Assembly (NCBI GenBank): GCA_029210465.1
Contig: JARGDL010000014.1
Location: 32,453-96,452 of the forward strand
Direction of reading: 5' to 3'
DNA length: 64,000 nucleotides
Origin: Stygiobacter electus
GTDB taxonomy: Bacteria > Bacteroidota > Ignavibacteria > Ignavibacteriales > Melioribacteraceae
Shown here: piece after piece, positions 29,410 to 38,545 of the stretch
Position numbering within the stretch: position 1 is the stretch's first letter
How the letters are laid out: each line of letters begins with the position of its first letter
Translations under genes and position numbers: made by a program
The notes under the pieces: model-generated
What the model saw: only the letters and a program-made list of their open reading frames with translations
Told to the model about the DNA's origin: nothing
The model's database searches: none

Positions 29410-30681
29410 TCAATCAATTTTAGTTAAAAACTTATTATATAAATACATAAAAAGAGTAGCTAATAATCCTATTGCAATCATTGAATACCAAACTAATTCT
29501 GGTTTATTAACTTCTTTAGCAGTTTGATAAATCCACCCGCCAAATGGATCCCCAGTGAAACGTGCAATTGCAATTGGTAAAAAGGCATATCCTTGATATA
29601 AACCTTGTTGACCCTGAGGAGCAATTTCAGAAATATACTCATAATACCTCGGAGCTTGAATCATCTCTCCAATTGCAAATGCAATTATCCCAGCAATTAT
29701 CGTTGGTATTGATGGATAAATTCCGATAATAATCCAAATAAGACTTGAAACGGCAAAACCAGTTAATATTGCTTTAGGTGGTCTTAAATTTTTAGTTAAT
29801 CTATTAAGTGGTATTTGAAATAAAATAATTGCTCCAGCGCCAGCCCATGATTGGATTATTTCATACGGTGCATTTTTATCAATGAAATCTGTAATATAAT
29901 ATGGAACTATTATAAACTCTTGCCAAAAGATTATCCAATAAAGTGAATAAATTAAAAGGAAAATCATAAATTTGAAATTTTTTAGTACAGCAAACAAGTT
30001 GGTAAAAATTGTTAAAAAGGAATTATTATTTCTTGAGGTTTCTGTCTGTATTTCTTTATAAAATAATAAATTAATAAGTAACATTAAAAAACAACTAAGG
30101 GAAGAAACTACATAAACAAATTGATTTCCATAACTATCTCGAACAAAATAAGCAATGGTAGGACCAATCATAGCACCGGCATTAACTAACCAATAATAAA
30201 TTGCAAATCCTAAAGATTTAACTTCTTTTGTAGAACCAACTGCTACAGTTCCTAAAACTGATGGTTTAATAAAAGATCCACCGAAAGCAGTAAAAATTAA
30301 AAACAACATTAACAGAATATATTTATCAGTTGCTCCGTATAAATCAGCAAAAAGATTCATTCCAACAGAGCCAATTAAAAAATATCCTAATCCTAAAATT
30401 GAAAATGCTATACTAAAAGCATTTTTGAAGCCCCATTTATCGGCTAATGAACCACCAACAATTGGTAATAAATAAATTAATCCACCAAAAATTCCGGATA
30501 ATTGTCCAGCTTCAGATTCACTGAATCCAAGATTATTTCTTAAGTAAATCATAAAAACAATTTGTTGACCGTAGTAAGCAAGTCTTTCAAAAAGCTCCAT
30601 TCCATTTGCAACCCAAAATGAGCGATGGAAACCTTGTTTAATTTTTTGAGATTCTTCTTTAAAATTAATTTTAGAACTCAC
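29410..30681 (-). CDS. POT-family (peptide) MFS transporter
   Basis: The 423-aa protein starts with FWVANGMELFERLAYYGQQIVF, matching the ExxERxxYYG signature of proton-coupled oligopeptide transporters, and has twelve hydrophobic segments including GGSLADKWGFKNAF, an MFS loop 2-3 motif. It is shorter than typical POT carriers (about 450-500 aa or more) but no half is missing. Likely substrate is small peptides across the inner membrane; individual members differ. The gene stands alone, divergent from yebC. Confidence 0.75.
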   Translation of the reverse strand: MSSKINFKEESQKIKQGFHRSFWVANGMELFERLAYYGQQIVFMIYLRNNLGFSESEAGQLSGIFGGLIYLLPIVGGSLADKWGFKNAFSIAFSILGLGYFLIGSVGMNLFADLYGATDKYILLMLFLIFTAFGGSFIKPSVLGTVAVGSTKEVKSLGFAIYYWLVNAGAMIGPTIAYFVRDSYGNQFVYVVSSLSCFLMLLINLLFYKEIQTETSRNNNSFLTIFTNLFAVLKNFKFMIFLLIYSLYWIIFWQEFIIVPYYITDFIDKNAPYEIIQSWAGAGAIILFQIPLNRLTKNLRPPKAILTGFAVSSLIWIIIGIYPSIPTIIAGIIAFAIGEMIQAPRYYEYISEIAPQGQQGLYQGYAFLPIAIARFTGDPFGGWIYQTAKEVNKPELVWYSMIAIGLLATLFMYLYNKFLTKID

Positions 30682-30789
30682 GCAAACTCCAATTTTTTAC
30701 ATTCGATAAACTAAAATAATTCATTTTATTTTAGATATTCAAACGATATTCATAAATTTGCAAATAAAATTATAACTAAAAGGGAAATA

Positions 30790-31500
30790 ATGGGAAGAAT
30801 TTTTGAAACAAGAAAGCACAAAATGTTTGCACGATATGCAAAAATGTCTAAAGCATTTAATCGTGTAAGAAAAGATATTGAAATTGCAGTTAAAGCTGGC
30901 GGACCAGATCCAAAAACAAACTCCAAACTTCGCATCGCAATTCAAAACGCTAAAAGTGTTAATATGCCAAAAGATAGAGTGGAAGCTGCTATCAAAAGAG
31001 CCACCTCAAAAGATACAACCGGCTATCAAGAGATTATTTATGAAGGTTATGGTCCTCATGGAGTTGCAATTTTAGTTGAAACAGCTACAGATAATCCAAC
31101 AAGAACTGTTGCTAATGTTCGTCATCATTTTAGAAAACATGAAGGTTCATTAGGTAATGCTGGTTCAATTGCTTTTATGTTTGAAAAGAAAGGTTTAATT
31201 AAAATAAATAAAAATGCTGTTAATGATCTTGAAAATTTTGAATTAGAAATGATTGACTTTGGTCTTGACGAACTTTCCTATGATGATGATTTTATTTATA
31301 TCTATACTTCATTTCAAGATTTTGGAACAATGCAAAAAGCGCTTGAAGAAAAAAATATTGAAATTACCGCAACAGAAGTTCAATACATCCCTAATACTTA
31401 TAAAGAATTAACCGAAGAACAGCAGAAAGAAGTTAACGAATTGCTTGAAGCTCTTGAAGATGATGATGATGTTCAGGCTGTGCATCATAATATGCAATGA
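30790..31500 (+). CDS. YebC/PmpR family regulatory protein
   Basis: The 236-aa protein has the three-domain YebC layout: the start GRIFETRKHKMFARYAK, the conserved IQNAKSVNMPKDRVEAAIKRA, and YEGYGPHGVAILVE in the second domain; the end is acidic. Family members have been described as DNA-binding regulators and, for some, as factors aiding translation of proline-rich stretches. The ATG is preceded by AAAGGGAAATA, a usable Shine-Dalgarno. It is a single gene followed by a repeat and a terminator. Confidence 0.92.
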   Translation: MGRIFETRKHKMFARYAKMSKAFNRVRKDIEIAVKAGGPDPKTNSKLRIAIQNAKSVNMPKDRVEAAIKRATSKDTTGYQEIIYEGYGPHGVAILVETATDNPTRTVANVRHHFRKHEGSLGNAGSIAFMFEKKGLIKINKNAVNDLENFELEMIDFGLDELSYDDDFIYIYTSFQDFGTMQKALEEKNIEITATEVQYIPNTYKELTEEQQKEVNELLEALEDDDDVQAVHHNMQ

Positions 31501-31537
31501 TAATTGAGAATTGCTAATTGATAATTGCGAATTATTT
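31501..31537. repeat. AATT-rich repeat copy, inverse to the one in rsmE
   Basis: Directly after the yebC stop, TAATTGAGAATTGCTAATTG and following bases repeat the same unit found in rsmE, in reverse complement. The exact shared run is 19 bases (31502-31520 against 10714-10732). Confidence 0.7.
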
Positions 31538-31573
31538 CTACAGACATTTAGCAAATATTTATCATTTTTAATT

Positions 31574-31612
31574 AAGTGTTGCTCGTAGTTTTTCAGAGTA
31601 ACACTTTTTTAT
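31574..31612 (+). terminator. Intrinsic terminator of yebC
   Basis: AAGTGTTGCTC (31574-31584) pairs with GAGTAACACTT (31596-31606) with one G-U pair, then TTTT and an AT tract follow. It overlaps the last codons of the convergent symporter gene. Confidence 0.75.
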
Positions 31613-33405
31613 TTCCACACTTTTCTAACTACATTTATTAAAATTAATCCACTAATTAAAAATACACCGAGTAATAAAAATCCCATTAAAGTTCTACCAT
31701 AAAGGAAATTTCCAATTGTAAACAATGACGACCAAATAGTAATTGTACCAGTTAACCAACCAAGTAAATTAAGAGGTATATTTTCATTGTCATTTGTTGA
31801 TTTTAATTCCTCATGTGGAATTTTATTTCTAATATAATTCCAACCGGGTCCAATTGGTCTAACTTTTTTATAAAATTCGATTAATACTTTTTCATCTGTT
31901 GGCTCAGTGATTAATGAAATTGTTATCCAAGATAATGACGTAAATAAAACAGTAAGTATTAATGCTAAGTGTGTACTTATGGTGATTCCATTTTTATTAA
32001 GTATTAAAAAAAGTATTGAAATTAAAAAAGAACTTACCATAGCGGTAACTTCACTCCAAGCATTTATCCGCCACCAATACCAACGAAGTAAATAAAGTAA
32101 ACCAGTCCCAGCACCAATTTGTAAAATAATATCAAAAGCATCTTTTGCACTATCAAGAAAGAAGACAAGTAAAGAAGACAGAACAAAAAGTAAAACAGTT
32201 GCTATTCTTCCGGCAAGAACATAATGTTTTTCATCTGCATTTGTTTTTATAAATCTTCTGTAAAAATCATGAACTAAATAAGAAGCTCCCCAATTTAAAT
32301 GTGTTAAAATTGTAGATGAATTTGCGGCTATCAATCCACCAATAATTAAACCAAAAAATCCAACTGGTAAAAATTTCAACATAGCTGGATAAGCAATATC
32401 ATGATTAATTAAACTTGGATTAACATTTGGAAAAGCTTTTTGGATATCAGATAAATTTGGATAAACAATTAAAGAAGCTAAAGCGACTAAAATCCATGGC
32501 CATGGTCTTAAAACATAATGAGCAAGATTAAAAAATAAAACAGCACCAAGTGAATCTTTTTCAGATTTTGAAGCAAGCATTCTTTGTGCAATATAACTAC
32601 CACCGCCAGGTTCAGCTCCCGGATACCAAACCGACCACCATTGAATTGCAATTGGCATTATAAAAATAGCAAGTGCAATATCCCAATTATTTGTAAAGTC
32701 AGGTAAAAAGTTTAAATAATTAATTCCATTTGATTGACTAATATTTGAAACTTTTTCAACCAAGCCAGTCAATCCACCGACTTGTGGTAATGAAACTGCG
32801 AAGTATGCAGCTGCAATAACTGAAGTCATCATAATTATAAACTGAACAAAATCAATAACTAATACACCCCACAAACCAGAATGAGTTGCGAAAATTACAT
32901 TTAGAATTCCAACGAATAATAAAGTTTGCCAACGATCGAAGCCAAATAAAATACCAGCAATTTTACAAGCAGCTAAATTCACAGTTGCCATAATCATTAT
33001 ATTAAAAAACAAACCAAGATAAACGGAACGAAAACCGCGAACAAAACTTGCTGCTTTACCCGAGTAGCGAACTTCATAAAATTCCAAATCAGTTAAAACA
33101 CCGGAACGACGCCAAAGTTTTGCATAAAAGAAAACCGTCATTACTCCAGTTAAAGTAAATGCCCACCAGACCCAATTACCAGCAACACCATTTCTACGAA
33201 CAATATCAGTTACTAAATTTGGAGTATCGCTGCTGAAAGTAGTGGCCACCATTGAAAATCCGGCAAGCCACCAGGGAACTGATCTACCAGATGCAAAAAA
33301 TTCTGTTGTGTTTTTCTTTGATCTTTTTGCAACAAATAATGCAGGAAAGAAACAAATAATTAGTGTGATTAAAATAACAAGCCAATCTAGCAATTGAAGT
33401 TTCAT
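31609..33405 (-). CDS. Sodium/solute symporter (SSS family), long form
   Basis: The 598-aa protein has about 14-15 hydrophobic segments and SSS motifs such as EFFASGRSVPWWLAGFSMVATTFSSDTP (read in two blocks) and ANSSTILTHLNWGASYLVHDFYRRF, typical of a large inner-membrane sodium symporter like the sugar or osmolyte carriers. It is divergent from the GHMP kinase-nucleotidyltransferase-epimerase operon, 116 bases apart; a shared sugar substrate is plausible but unproven. It is not similar in build to the shorter symporter at 20246, which belongs to the thiamine operon. Confidence 0.83.
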   Translation of the reverse strand: MKLQLLDWLVILITLIICFFPALFVAKRSKKNTTEFFASGRSVPWWLAGFSMVATTFSSDTPNLVTDIVRRNGVAGNWVWWAFTLTGVMTVFFYAKLWRRSGVLTDLEFYEVRYSGKAASFVRGFRSVYLGLFFNIMIMATVNLAACKIAGILFGFDRWQTLLFVGILNVIFATHSGLWGVLVIDFVQFIIMMTSVIAAAYFAVSLPQVGGLTGLVEKVSNISQSNGINYLNFLPDFTNNWDIALAIFIMPIAIQWWSVWYPGAEPGGGSYIAQRMLASKSEKDSLGAVLFFNLAHYVLRPWPWILVALASLIVYPNLSDIQKAFPNVNPSLINHDIAYPAMLKFLPVGFFGLIIGGLIAANSSTILTHLNWGASYLVHDFYRRFIKTNADEKHYVLAGRIATVLLFVLSSLLVFFLDSAKDAFDIILQIGAGTGLLYLLRWYWWRINAWSEVTAMVSSFLISILFLILNKNGITISTHLALILTVLFTSLSWITISLITEPTDEKVLIEFYKKVRPIGPGWNYIRNKIPHEELKSTNDNENIPLNLLGWLTGTITIWSSLFTIGNFLYGRTLMGFLLLGVFLISGLILINVVRKVWK

Positions 33406-33521
33406 TAATTCACCAAAATAATTTAATATGTAACATAAATAATCTATAAATTTTATAAAAGAAAGTTTTATTATTGAACAATCAATTTTTCATAAATTTG
33501 TAACAAAAATTTAGAGGGTTA

Positions 33522-34598
33522 TTGAAATCTTTTAAAATTTCAACTCCAGGAAGAATTTGTCTATTTGGTGAACATCAAGATTATCTTGGGTTACCAGTAA
33601 TTGCAGCTGCAATCAATAAAAGAATTTATATTGAAGCTATTCAAAGAAATGATTCAATTCTAAAGATTGAATTATTAGATCTTAATTCTGCAGATGAAAT
33701 CAGTTTAGATAAAGAAATAATTTATAAATTTGAAAGAGACTATTTAAGAAGTTCTTTGAATGTATTGAAGAAAAGAGGCTTTTCTTTTACAAAAGGGTAT
33801 GATGTTAAAATATTTGGTAATATTCCGATCAATAGCGGAACTTCAAGTTCAACCGCTTTAGTTGTTTCGTGGATACATTTTTTATCAAAAATTTTAGACG
33901 TAAAATTTAATTTATCGCAAGAAGAAATTGCTCATTTAGCATATTTAGCAGAAGTAGTTGAATTTTCAGAACCAGGTGGAATGATGGACCACTATTCAAC
34001 TTCACTTGGAAATATAATTTGGTTACAAACTGTACCATGTATAAAAGTAACAAAAATTAATATTGATTTAGGTGATTTCATTTTAGTTGATTCTGAAGAA
34101 CCAAAGGATACAAAATTTATCCTTTCACGAATTAAAAATAATGTAATTGATGCAGTCAATAAATTAAAAAATAAATTTGATGATTTCGATTTGCAAAATG
34201 TTTTAATTGATGATCTTGAGAGATACAAATATGAAATTTCTGAAGAACAATATGAATTATTAACTGCTACTTTGCAAAATAGAGATATAACTTTCGAGGC
34301 ACTAAAAGTTTTAACTGCAACTGAAGTTATTAAATCAAGAATTGGAAATTTGATGAATAAACATCAAAAAATATTAAGAGAAGTATTACAAATATCTACC
34401 CCTAAAATAGATAGACTAATTGATGTTGCATTAAACGCTGGTGCTTTAGGTGCAAAAATAAATGGAAGTGGTGGAGGTGGTTGTATGTTTGCTTATGCAC
34501 CAAATAATTCTGAAAAAGTTTTAGAAGAATTAAAAAAAGTTTCACATAAAAGTTGGATTGTTAAAATAGACAAAGGAACAATGGTTAATTATGATTAA
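33522..34598 (+). CDS. GHMP-family sugar kinase (galactokinase-like)
   Basis: The 358-aa protein has all three GHMP motifs: STPGRICLFGEHQDYLG at the N terminus, NSGTSSSTALVVSW as the ATP loop, and KINGSGGGGCMFAYA near the C terminus. GEHQDYLG resembles the galactokinase/arabinokinase GEHTDY block. The start is TTG at 33522 behind AGAGGG (33514-33519). It overlaps the nucleotidyltransferase by eight bases, so a sugar is probably phosphorylated at C1, then activated and epimerised by the next two gene products. The sugar (galactose, fucose or other) is not decided. Confidence 0.82.
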   Translation: MKSFKISTPGRICLFGEHQDYLGLPVIAAAINKRIYIEAIQRNDSILKIELLDLNSADEISLDKEIIYKFERDYLRSSLNVLKKRGFSFTKGYDVKIFGNIPINSGTSSSTALVVSWIHFLSKILDVKFNLSQEEIAHLAYLAEVVEFSEPGGMMDHYSTSLGNIIWLQTVPCIKVTKINIDLGDFILVDSEEPKDTKFILSRIKNNVIDAVNKLKNKFDDFDLQNVLIDDLERYKYEISEEQYELLTATLQNRDITFEALKVLTATEVIKSRIGNLMNKHQKILREVLQISTPKIDRLIDVALNAGALGAKINGSGGGGCMFAYAPNNSEKVLEELKKVSHKSWIVKIDKGTMVNYD

Positions 34599-35454
34599 CA
34601 AATTAGTAATACTTGCTGGTGGAGTTTCTTCGCGAATGAAGAAATCTTTAGAACAAGAAACACAATTAAAAGATCAAACACTTGTTGATGCAAAATTAAA
34701 ACCAAAATCAATGATTAGAGTTGGTAAAAATGGAAGACCATTTCTTGATTATTTAATAATTAATGCAAAAAAATCTGGCATCAATGATATTACAATTGTA
34801 ATAAGCGAAAAAGATAATTCAATTAAAGAATATTATGATTCAATTCAGGAAGAACATTGGATTAAAGAAATAAAAATTAATTACGCATATCAAAAAATTC
34901 CTGAAGGAAGAGAACAACCACTCGGAACCGCTGATGCTTTATTAGAAGCATTACTTTCACGTGAAGATTGGAAAGGGGAAAAATTTTTAATGACTAATAG
35001 TGATAATTTATATTCTCAAAAAGCAATGAAAATTTTAATAACTTCACAACATAAAAACGCTTTAATAGATTATGATAGGAATGGTTTTTTGTTTGAGAAA
35101 TCTCGTGTTTCAAGTTTTGCTGTTACACTTAAAGATGAAGAAAATTTTCTTGTTGATATTATTGAAAAACCAAATGAAGAACAAGTTGCAAAAGCAACAT
35201 CAAAAAATGGTTTTGTTGGTGTTAGTATGAATATTTTCATGTTCACTTATGAAATGATTTTGCCTTATCTTAAAATCACTCCATTCAGTCAAAGAAACGA
35301 GAAGGAACTTCCTACCGCAATTAAAATGATGATAAATGAAAATCCAAAATCACTTTATTGTTATCCATTAAGTGAGCATGTTCCAGATTTAACAAGCAAA
35401 GACGATATAAAAATTGTTCAGGAATATTTAGAGAAAGAATTTGATGAAAACTAA
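34591..35454 (+). CDS. Sugar-phosphate nucleotidyltransferase
   Basis: The 287-aa protein starts with the nucleotide-binding motif VILAGGVSSRMKK and carries KSMIRVGKNGRPFLDYLI and MTNSDNLYS, in the NTP_transferase Rossmann-type fold that makes NDP-sugars from NTP and sugar-1-phosphate. An insertion of about 20 residues sits between the G-loop and the KPK lysines. It overlaps the kinase before and the epimerase after, which supports a three-step sugar activation operon. Which nucleotide is used cannot be read. Confidence 0.82.
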   Translation: MINKLVILAGGVSSRMKKSLEQETQLKDQTLVDAKLKPKSMIRVGKNGRPFLDYLIINAKKSGINDITIVISEKDNSIKEYYDSIQEEHWIKEIKINYAYQKIPEGREQPLGTADALLEALLSREDWKGEKFLMTNSDNLYSQKAMKILITSQHKNALIDYDRNGFLFEKSRVSSFAVTLKDEENFLVDIIEKPNEEQVAKATSKNGFVGVSMNIFMFTYEMILPYLKITPFSQRNEKELPTAIKMMINENPKSLYCYPLSEHVPDLTSKDDIKIVQEYLEKEFDEN

Positions 35455-36391
35455 AGTTGTTGTAACTGGTGGTGCTGGATTTATTGGCAGTCACATTGTT
35501 GAATATTGGATTCATCAAAATGCTGAAGTACATATCATTGATAATTTAAGAAGCGGATATATTGAAAACGTAAAACTTTTTCCGGAAGCAATATTTCATT
35601 TAGGCAGTGTTACAAATAGAAATTTAGTTTTTGAAGTTCTTAAAGATGCAACTTACGTCCATCATTTAGCTGCGTTAGTTTCTGTACCTGAATCTGTTCT
35701 GAAACCAGATGAATGTTTTGAAATTAATGTAAAAGGGACTAAAAATATTCTTGATGCGGCAAAAGAATTTGGTATTAAAAAAGTTGTATTAAGCAGTTCA
35801 GCGGCTGTTTATGGAGATAACCCAGAATCACCAAAAAGAATTTCAATGAAACCGGAACCAAAAACTCCGTATGCTTCAACAAAATTAGATGGGGAAAAAC
35901 TTCTCAAAGAATATAATGACAAATATAATTTGGGAACAGTATCATTAAGATATTTTAATGTATTTGGACCACGACAAGATCCTAAAAGTCAATATGCTGC
36001 AGCTATTCCAATATTTATTTCAAAAGCATTGAATAATGAAAAAATAATTATTTATGGAGATGGGGAACAAACGCGTGATTTTATTTTTGTTAAGGATGTT
36101 GTTAAAGCAAATATATTAGCGGCAACAAATGAAAATGCAAATGGAGTTTATAATATTGCAAGGGGAGAAGCAACAACAATTAATCAAATTGCAAAATTAA
36201 TTATCAGTGAATTGAAATCTAAAAGTGAAATTGAATATCAAGAAGAAAGATTGGGTGATATAAAACATAGCTTAGCATCAATTGAAGAATCAATCAAAGA
36301 GCTTAACTTTCAACCAAAATTTGATTTAGTAACTGGTTTAAATGAGACAATAAAATATTTCAAAGGAATTTTTAATAATAGATTTGCATAA
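35444..36391 (+). CDS. NAD-dependent sugar epimerase/dehydratase (UDP-glucose 4-epimerase-like)
   Basis: The 315-aa extended SDR protein has VVTGGAGFIGSHIVEYW, HLAALVSVPESV, the catalytic SSSAAVYG, and YASTKLDGEKLL with the YxxxK pair; RYFNVFGPRQDPKSQYAA follows as in GalE/WbpP relatives. I chose the ATG at 35444; a TTG lies directly before it at 35441. It overlaps the nucleotidyltransferase by 11 bases and is the last gene before the tRNA. It probably changes the sugar configuration of the NDP-sugar made by its neighbours. Confidence 0.87.
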   Translation: MKTKVVVTGGAGFIGSHIVEYWIHQNAEVHIIDNLRSGYIENVKLFPEAIFHLGSVTNRNLVFEVLKDATYVHHLAALVSVPESVLKPDECFEINVKGTKNILDAAKEFGIKKVVLSSSAAVYGDNPESPKRISMKPEPKTPYASTKLDGEKLLKEYNDKYNLGTVSLRYFNVFGPRQDPKSQYAAAIPIFISKALNNEKIIIYGDGEQTRDFIFVKDVVKANILAATNENANGVYNIARGEATTINQIAKLIISELKSKSEIEYQEERLGDIKHSLASIEESIKELNFQPKFDLVTGLNETIKYFKGIFNNRFA

Positions 36392-36436
36392 CTTTTATTA
36401 AAAGTCTATTTTTGGCACGCAAAAATTTGATTCATT

Positions 36437-36510
36437 GGGCCCATAGCTCAGTTGGTTAGAGCAGCTGACTCATAATCAGCGGGTCGGAGGTTCAAGTCCT
36501 TCTGGGCCCA
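36437..36510 (+). tRNA. tRNA with CAU anticodon (Met or Ile2)
   Basis: The 74-base cloverleaf has acceptor GGGCCCA/TGGGCCC, D-arm GCTC...GAGC, anticodon arm GCTGA-CTCATAA-TCAGC, variable GGGTC and T-arm GGAGG-TTCAAGT-CCTTC, with discriminator A; CCA is not encoded. The anticodon is CAU. By anticodon it would be called elongator Met, but acceptor bases C4-C5 and the T-loop TTCAAGT also fit the lysidine-modified Ile2 tRNA; the sequence alone does not settle it. Its 3' end is the attachment site of the following element. Confidence 0.95.
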
Positions 36511-36514
36511 CTAA
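36481..36514 (+). repeat. Left attachment repeat (attL) in the tRNA 3' end
   Basis: These 34 bases cover the variable loop, T-arm and 3' acceptor strand of the tRNA plus four bases, and are identical to 48000-48033. The bases just outside differ on both sides. A tyrosine recombinase gene starts 170 bases downstream, the classic layout of an element integrated in a tRNA gene. Confidence 0.85.
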
Positions 36515-36515
36515 A

Positions 36516-36556
36516 AAAGCTCGATTTTTCGCTAAAATCGGGCTTTCTGTTTTTTG
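36516..36556 (+). terminator. Intrinsic terminator after the tRNA
   Basis: AAAGCTCGATTTT (36516-36528) pairs with AAAATCGGGCTTT (36534-36546) with one G-U pair and a five-base loop, followed by a T-rich tract to 36556. It ends tRNA transcription and, since it is inside the attachment repeats, was probably brought by the element. Confidence 0.85.
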
Positions 36557-36684
36557 TCCTTTTCCTAAATACCCGCTGATTAGTGTAAATTTATTACTAA
36601 GTTTATTACTAACTTTTCGATATCAAATCTTTTTTAACTCAGTTTGCAATTTCCTTAGTAAAGTTTTTCTCATAAAGGTGCTTT

Positions 36685-37782
36685 ATGAATGAAAAATTTT
36701 ATCTTACTAAATCAAAATATTCTTCTAACTGGTACATTATTTATTTTAAAAATGGTAAGAAGACAACTATAACAACAAAAACTAAAATTAAATCTAAAGC
36801 TCTTGCTTTTTTATCTCAATTTAAAGCTAAACTTAATCAGCAAAAAAAATTAATTCCTAAAACTTTATATGAGTTTGAAAAAGAATATCTTGATCATATC
36901 TCAGCAACTCATTCAAAAAGTTACATTGATAAATCTGTTAAACTTTCTTTCAAGATGTTTAAGCAGTTCCTAAAGAAAGATATTTTATTAACTGATATTT
37001 CTGTTAATCTTGTAGATAAGTTTTTTACTTCTACCTATTCACGAGCTCAATATTCCGCTAAATTATACCTTAGAACTCTCAAAAGTGCGTTTAATACGGC
37101 TTTAAGATGGCAACTGGTAGAAAATAACCCTTTTCAAAAAATTAAAGTTCCTAAAAGCGTTAAATCAATTCCTACCTACATTAATGAAGTTGACTTAACA
37201 AAAATTTGTAATGTTACAAAAGAAAAGTATCTAAAAAATTTATTTTGGTTTGCTTTCCTTACTGGAGCACGTTTAAGCGAAATTTTATCTCTTAAATGGT
37301 CAAATATTAATCTTAATGAAAAAGTAATTGCTATAACAAACAGCAAGACATTTAGAACAAAGAATAAACAAGATAGAATAATTCCAATTAATGAAAAGCT
37401 TTTTGATATATTGCTCGAAATGAAAAAAGTAAACATAAATGAAAATGATTTTCTTTTCTACAAAGTAAAAGAAATAAAATTAAGTGCTGATTTTGTTTCA
37501 AAGAAATTTAAGAAAGCGGTTCGTTTAGCAAAGTTAAATGATAAAATTCATTTTCATAGTTTAAGACATAGCTTTGCTTCATTGATTCATCAAAAAGGTG
37601 CTTCTTTATCAGTTGTAAAAGACTTATTAGGTCATCAAGACATTAAAACAACTTTGATTTATTCTCATTTATCAAAAGAAAATTTAGTTAATGCAGTTTC
37701 ATTAATAGGCAATACAAATAAACAAAAAGGTAATTTTATTACAGAAGCTTTTGGAATAGATATTAATCTAAACATGAATTAG
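36685..37782 (+). CDS. Tyrosine recombinase / integrase
   Basis: The 365-aa protein has an N-terminal arm and SAM-like core-binding domain (about residues 55-160) and a catalytic domain with the first Arg in TGARLSEILSLKW, the HSLRHSFASLIH box, and GHQDIKTTLIYSHL with the nucleophilic Tyr. All key residues are present. Its position, facing away from the tRNA 175 bases after it, fits a site-specific integrase using the tRNA 3' end. A phage or island origin is likely; no excisionase gene is recognised nearby. Confidence 0.92.
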   Translation: MNEKFYLTKSKYSSNWYIIYFKNGKKTTITTKTKIKSKALAFLSQFKAKLNQQKKLIPKTLYEFEKEYLDHISATHSKSYIDKSVKLSFKMFKQFLKKDILLTDISVNLVDKFFTSTYSRAQYSAKLYLRTLKSAFNTALRWQLVENNPFQKIKVPKSVKSIPTYINEVDLTKICNVTKEKYLKNLFWFAFLTGARLSEILSLKWSNINLNEKVIAITNSKTFRTKNKQDRIIPINEKLFDILLEMKKVNINENDFLFYKVKEIKLSADFVSKKFKKAVRLAKLNDKIHFHSLRHSFASLIHQKGASLSVVKDLLGHQDIKTTLIYSHLSKENLVNAVSLIGNTNKQKGNFITEAFGIDINLNMN

Positions 37783-37941
37783 AGAAATAGAACTTCAACT
37801 TTTCTATTTTACAATTTTTGTAAAATATTCATAATGTTTGTACATTCATTAAAATTTGAGGATTTTTTGTTCAAACAAATGTTGAAAAAATTATAATAAT
37901 TTTAAACTTCTATTAATTTTTGAACAAACAAAAATTCTTCA

Positions 37942-38394
37942 CTAGTTTTTTATTACTTTTTCAAAGTATTTAATTTCTATTTTTTCCAAACTCCCATTTT
38001 TTTCAGCATGAGCTATATATATTTTATCTGACAACTTAGCTATTAACTCATTTCTGTTTTGTGCAGTTTTTGTAGTTGGTCTTTTTACTTTTTCATCGAA
38101 AGGGCTTATGATTAGTAATCTACCACTGTATAATAATTCAGTTAATCTTTTATCAAATCTTTTCATCATTCCTCGTGCGAGAACAAGAATTATTGGTTGA
38201 GTGCCTTTAATAAGTATATCAAAAACATCTTTTTCAATTTTGGAATGAAATCCAGAGACAATGCAAACATCTTTATCTCTTTGCTCAACTGCCCAATCGT
38301 ATGTTTTGAGGATTATATTTGCTGGAACTTTTCGTGAACAGAGAAAACCAACTTTGTAGTTGTTTAATATTTCTTTATTGCCAAGATAATTCAT
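37942..38394 (-). CDS. Short DprA/Smf-like Rossmann protein
   Basis: The 150-aa protein resembles the core of DprA: FLCSRKVPANIILKTYDWA, VSGFHSKIEKDVFDILIKG, IILVLARGM and RLLIISPFDEK, with RNELIAKLSDKIYIAHAEKNGS matching the ligand-side RNRIIAGLSD..V.EA..GS pattern. Full DprA is about twice as long and has a C-terminal winged helix that is absent here. Stand-alone DprA-like proteins are seen in defence loci. It lies downstream of the Fic gene on the same strand, separated by 134 bases with repeated TGAACCA/TGGTTCA words. Function is inferred from fold only. Confidence 0.65.
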   Translation of the reverse strand: MNYLGNKEILNNYKVGFLCSRKVPANIILKTYDWAVEQRDKDVCIVSGFHSKIEKDVFDILIKGTQPIILVLARGMMKRFDKRLTELLYSGRLLIISPFDEKVKRPTTKTAQNRNELIAKLSDKIYIAHAEKNGSLEKIEIKYFEKVIKN

Positions 38395-38453
38395 TTTTGA
38401 ATATGTTCATTATATACACTTATCATAAATACTTTAATTTTCATAAAATATTC

Positions 38454-38545
38454 GTGGTTCAGATAAGACCTCGTTTGAATTATATGGTTCAAAATAAGTA
38501 AAAATGAACCACGTTCCTGATATATGGTTCAAATTGAACCACGTT
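38454..38545. promoter_or_regulatory. Cluster of TGGTTCA/TGAACCA repeats between fic and the DprA-like gene
   Basis: TGGTTCA occurs at 38455-38461, 38485-38491 and 38525-38531, and TGAACCA at 38505-38511 and 38535-38541. They form an imperfect palindrome (38485-38511) and a perfect one, TGGTTCAAATTGAACCA (38525-38541), which overlaps the last codon of fic. The half-sites are 20-40 bases apart. Position upstream of the DprA-like gene suggests an operator; the winged-helix end of Fic is one candidate ligand. Confidence 0.5.

Noticed and set aside
36405..36436. Possible sigma54 promoter at TTGGCACGCAAAAATTTG before the tRNA
   Set aside because: The -24-like TGGCAC is there but no TTGC at the required spacing follows.
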